Position numbers and translations under genes: made by a program. A model generated the notes under the pieces. The model was not told the origin of the DNA. It saw nothing but the letters and a program-made list of their open reading frames with translations, and did no database searches. This document shows positions 15,374 to 16,284 of a DNA stretch of 16,284 nucleotides, in pieces; position 1 is the first letter of the stretch; every line of letters begins with the position of its first letter. Source of the DNA: JBLIAZ01 sp047632015 (GTDB lineage Bacteria > Bacteroidota > Bacteroidia > Flavobacteriales_C > GCA-002722245); assembly GCA_047632015.1 (NCBI GenBank), contig JBLIBC010000026.1:1-16284 (forward strand). The letters are read 5' to 3'.

Positions 15374-16093
15374 GTGAACATACTAATTACAATTTGCGCA
15401 AGGGGAGGTTCAAAAGGAATTCCAGGTAAAAACATAAAAGTATTGGCCGGGAAACCGTTGATAGAATATACAGTGAAAGTGGCTAATAAACTTGCTGAAA
15501 AAACAGGAGCTGTAATAGCATTGTCTACAGATGATAAGGACATTAGAACTGCAGCTAAAAATTGTGGTATTGAGACAGAATATGAACGTCCTGCATTTTT
15601 AGCTACTGATGCGGCTGGAAAAATTGATACGATTAAAGATTTAATAAAACATGAGGAAAACAAAAAGGGAGAAAAGTTTGATTACGTTTTGGACTTAGAT
15701 CTTACCTCTCCTTTACGAACGCTTGATGATTTGGAAAAAGCATTTGAGTTGATATCTTCGAATGAAGAAGCTTTGACATTATTCTCTGTTAATCCTGCTG
15801 AAAGAAATCCATATTTCAACATGGTTGAAAAGAAAGAGAATGGTTTTTATGCTTTGCCAAAAAAGGCTGCGGATGGATCTGTAATGTCTAGGCAAGCAGC
15901 CCCTCCGGTATATGATCTTAATGCTTCTTTTTATTGGTATAAGAGAAAGTTTTTTGATGCTGATGTGAAATCCCCCATTACAGATAAATCTATGGTTTTT
16001 GTGATGGATCACCTTTGTTTCGATTTAGATCATCCTATAGATTTTGAATTTTTAGATTATCTTTTGAGAGAAAAGAAGATAGACTTCATATAA
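15374..16093 (+). CDS. neuA: CMP-nonulosonate cytidylyltransferase (NeuA/LegF family)
   Basis: A 239-residue enzyme that activates the nonulosonic acid with CTP to the CMP-sugar donor. The nucleotide-binding motif ARGGSKGIPGKN is at residues 9-20. Further family segments are ERPAFLATDAAGK (71-83), LDLTSPLRTLDDL (108-120) and SRQAAPPVYDLNASFYWYKR (172-191). The C-terminal DHPIDFEFLDYLL (219-231) is the usual metal and dimer region. The DLDLTSPLR form, rather than LQPTSPLR, is what I recall from the legionaminate-associated group. The start is GTG at 15374; no ATG lies nearby and it places the first strand (MNILITICARGG) correctly. The stop is directly followed by the ATG of the next gene. Confidence 0.94.
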   Translation: MNILITICARGGSKGIPGKNIKVLAGKPLIEYTVKVANKLAEKTGAVIALSTDDKDIRTAAKNCGIETEYERPAFLATDAAGKIDTIKDLIKHEENKKGEKFDYVLDLDLTSPLRTLDDLEKAFELISSNEEALTLFSVNPAERNPYFNMVEKKENGFYALPKKAADGSVMSRQAAPPVYDLNASFYWYKRKFFDADVKSPITDKSMVFVMDHLCFDLDHPIDFEFLDYLLREKKIDFI

Positions 16094-16284
16094 ATGAACG
16101 TATTAATCATCGGGTTAGGGACCATTGCTGAAAAGCATGTAAAGGCGTTAAATGTAGTTGACAAAGACGCAACAATTTATGCTTTGCGATCTCGAAAAGA
16201 CGCTCCCAAAAAAGCTGGAATAATTGACATTTACAGTGTCGATGAAATTGATTTCAAAGTTGATTTTGCTTTGATTTCAAATTC
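16094..16284 (+). CDS. Gfo/Idh/MocA-family oxidoreductase (5' part, cut by window end)
   Basis: The first 63 codons of a gene that starts with no gap after neuA. The N-terminus MNVLIIGLGTIAEKHVKAL is a Rossmann NAD(P)-binding loop (GLGTIAEKH) of the Gfo/Idh/MocA type, and VDFALISN near residues 56-63 fits the next strand. Such oxidoreductases often accompany neuA and neuB genes in Bacteroidota and other bacteria; in some they belong to the nucleotide-sugar steps, in others they are uncharacterised. The catalytic region lies outside the window, so the substrate cannot be judged. Confidence 0.8.
   Translation, partial: MNVLIIGLGTIAEKHVKALNVVDKDATIYALRSRKDAPKKAGIIDIYSVDEIDFKVDFALISN

Noticed and set aside
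1..16284. CRISPR array, tRNA/rRNA genes, transposon or prophage
   Set aside because: I found no spaced short repeats, cloverleaf-like segments, transposase or integrase motifs, or target-site duplications; the only clear DNA repeat is the 67-bp tandem pair.

Overview
The window looks like chromosomal DNA of a low-GC member of the Bacteroidota, probably a flavobacterium-like organism. The evidence is the AT-rich codon use, the fused SpmA/SpmB-type membrane protein, Bacteroidota-style promoter elements of the form TAnnTTTG, the scarcity of clear Shine-Dalgarno sites, and the best-recalled relatives of most proteins. This placement is inferred from reading; no search was run.

Left arm (1-4464, all minus strand). 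Read in transcription order it holds a GmhA-type sugar isomerase, a GT4 glycosyltransferase, RNase HII (rnhB), a fused SpmA/SpmB nucleoside-recognition membrane protein, and a membrane-anchored Bacteroidota protein that runs off the window. The last gene is broken by two apparent single-base frameshifts. The first three genes are 15-22 bp apart and probably co-transcribed; the other two sit behind gaps of 101 and 131 bp.

Right arm (4537-16284, all plus strand). This is a surface-polysaccharide locus. The complete dTDP-L-rhamnose pathway comes first, in the order rmlB, rmlC, rmlD, rmlA. A 67-bp sequence carrying a perfect 20-bp palindrome is duplicated in tandem between rmlD and rmlA. After a 115-bp gap with a good promoter match come a multi-SLBB outer-membrane export protein (Wza-like) and a Wzz-like chain-length/co-polymerase protein. 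A tightly packed nonulosonic-acid cassette follows: a LegC-family aminotransferase, a NeuD-family acetyltransferase, NeuB synthase, NeuC hydrolysing 2-epimerase and NeuA cytidylyltransferase. The start of a Gfo/Idh/MocA oxidoreductase is cut by the window end.

Together the plus-strand genes make dTDP-rhamnose and a CMP-activated nonulosonic acid, more likely of the legionaminic type than sialic acid because a LegC-type aminotransferase is present. They also provide part of the machinery for assembling and exporting a polymer containing these sugars. The UDP-GlcNAc 4,6-dehydratase (LegB) needed before LegC, the flippase, the polymerase and further glycosyltransferases are not in the window.

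I see no CRISPR array, tRNA, rRNA, transposase or phage gene. I found no convincing new system. The points most worth a second look are the duplicated palindromic leader before rmlA, the G8 tract inside the aminotransferase gene, and the doubly frameshifted gene at the left edge.
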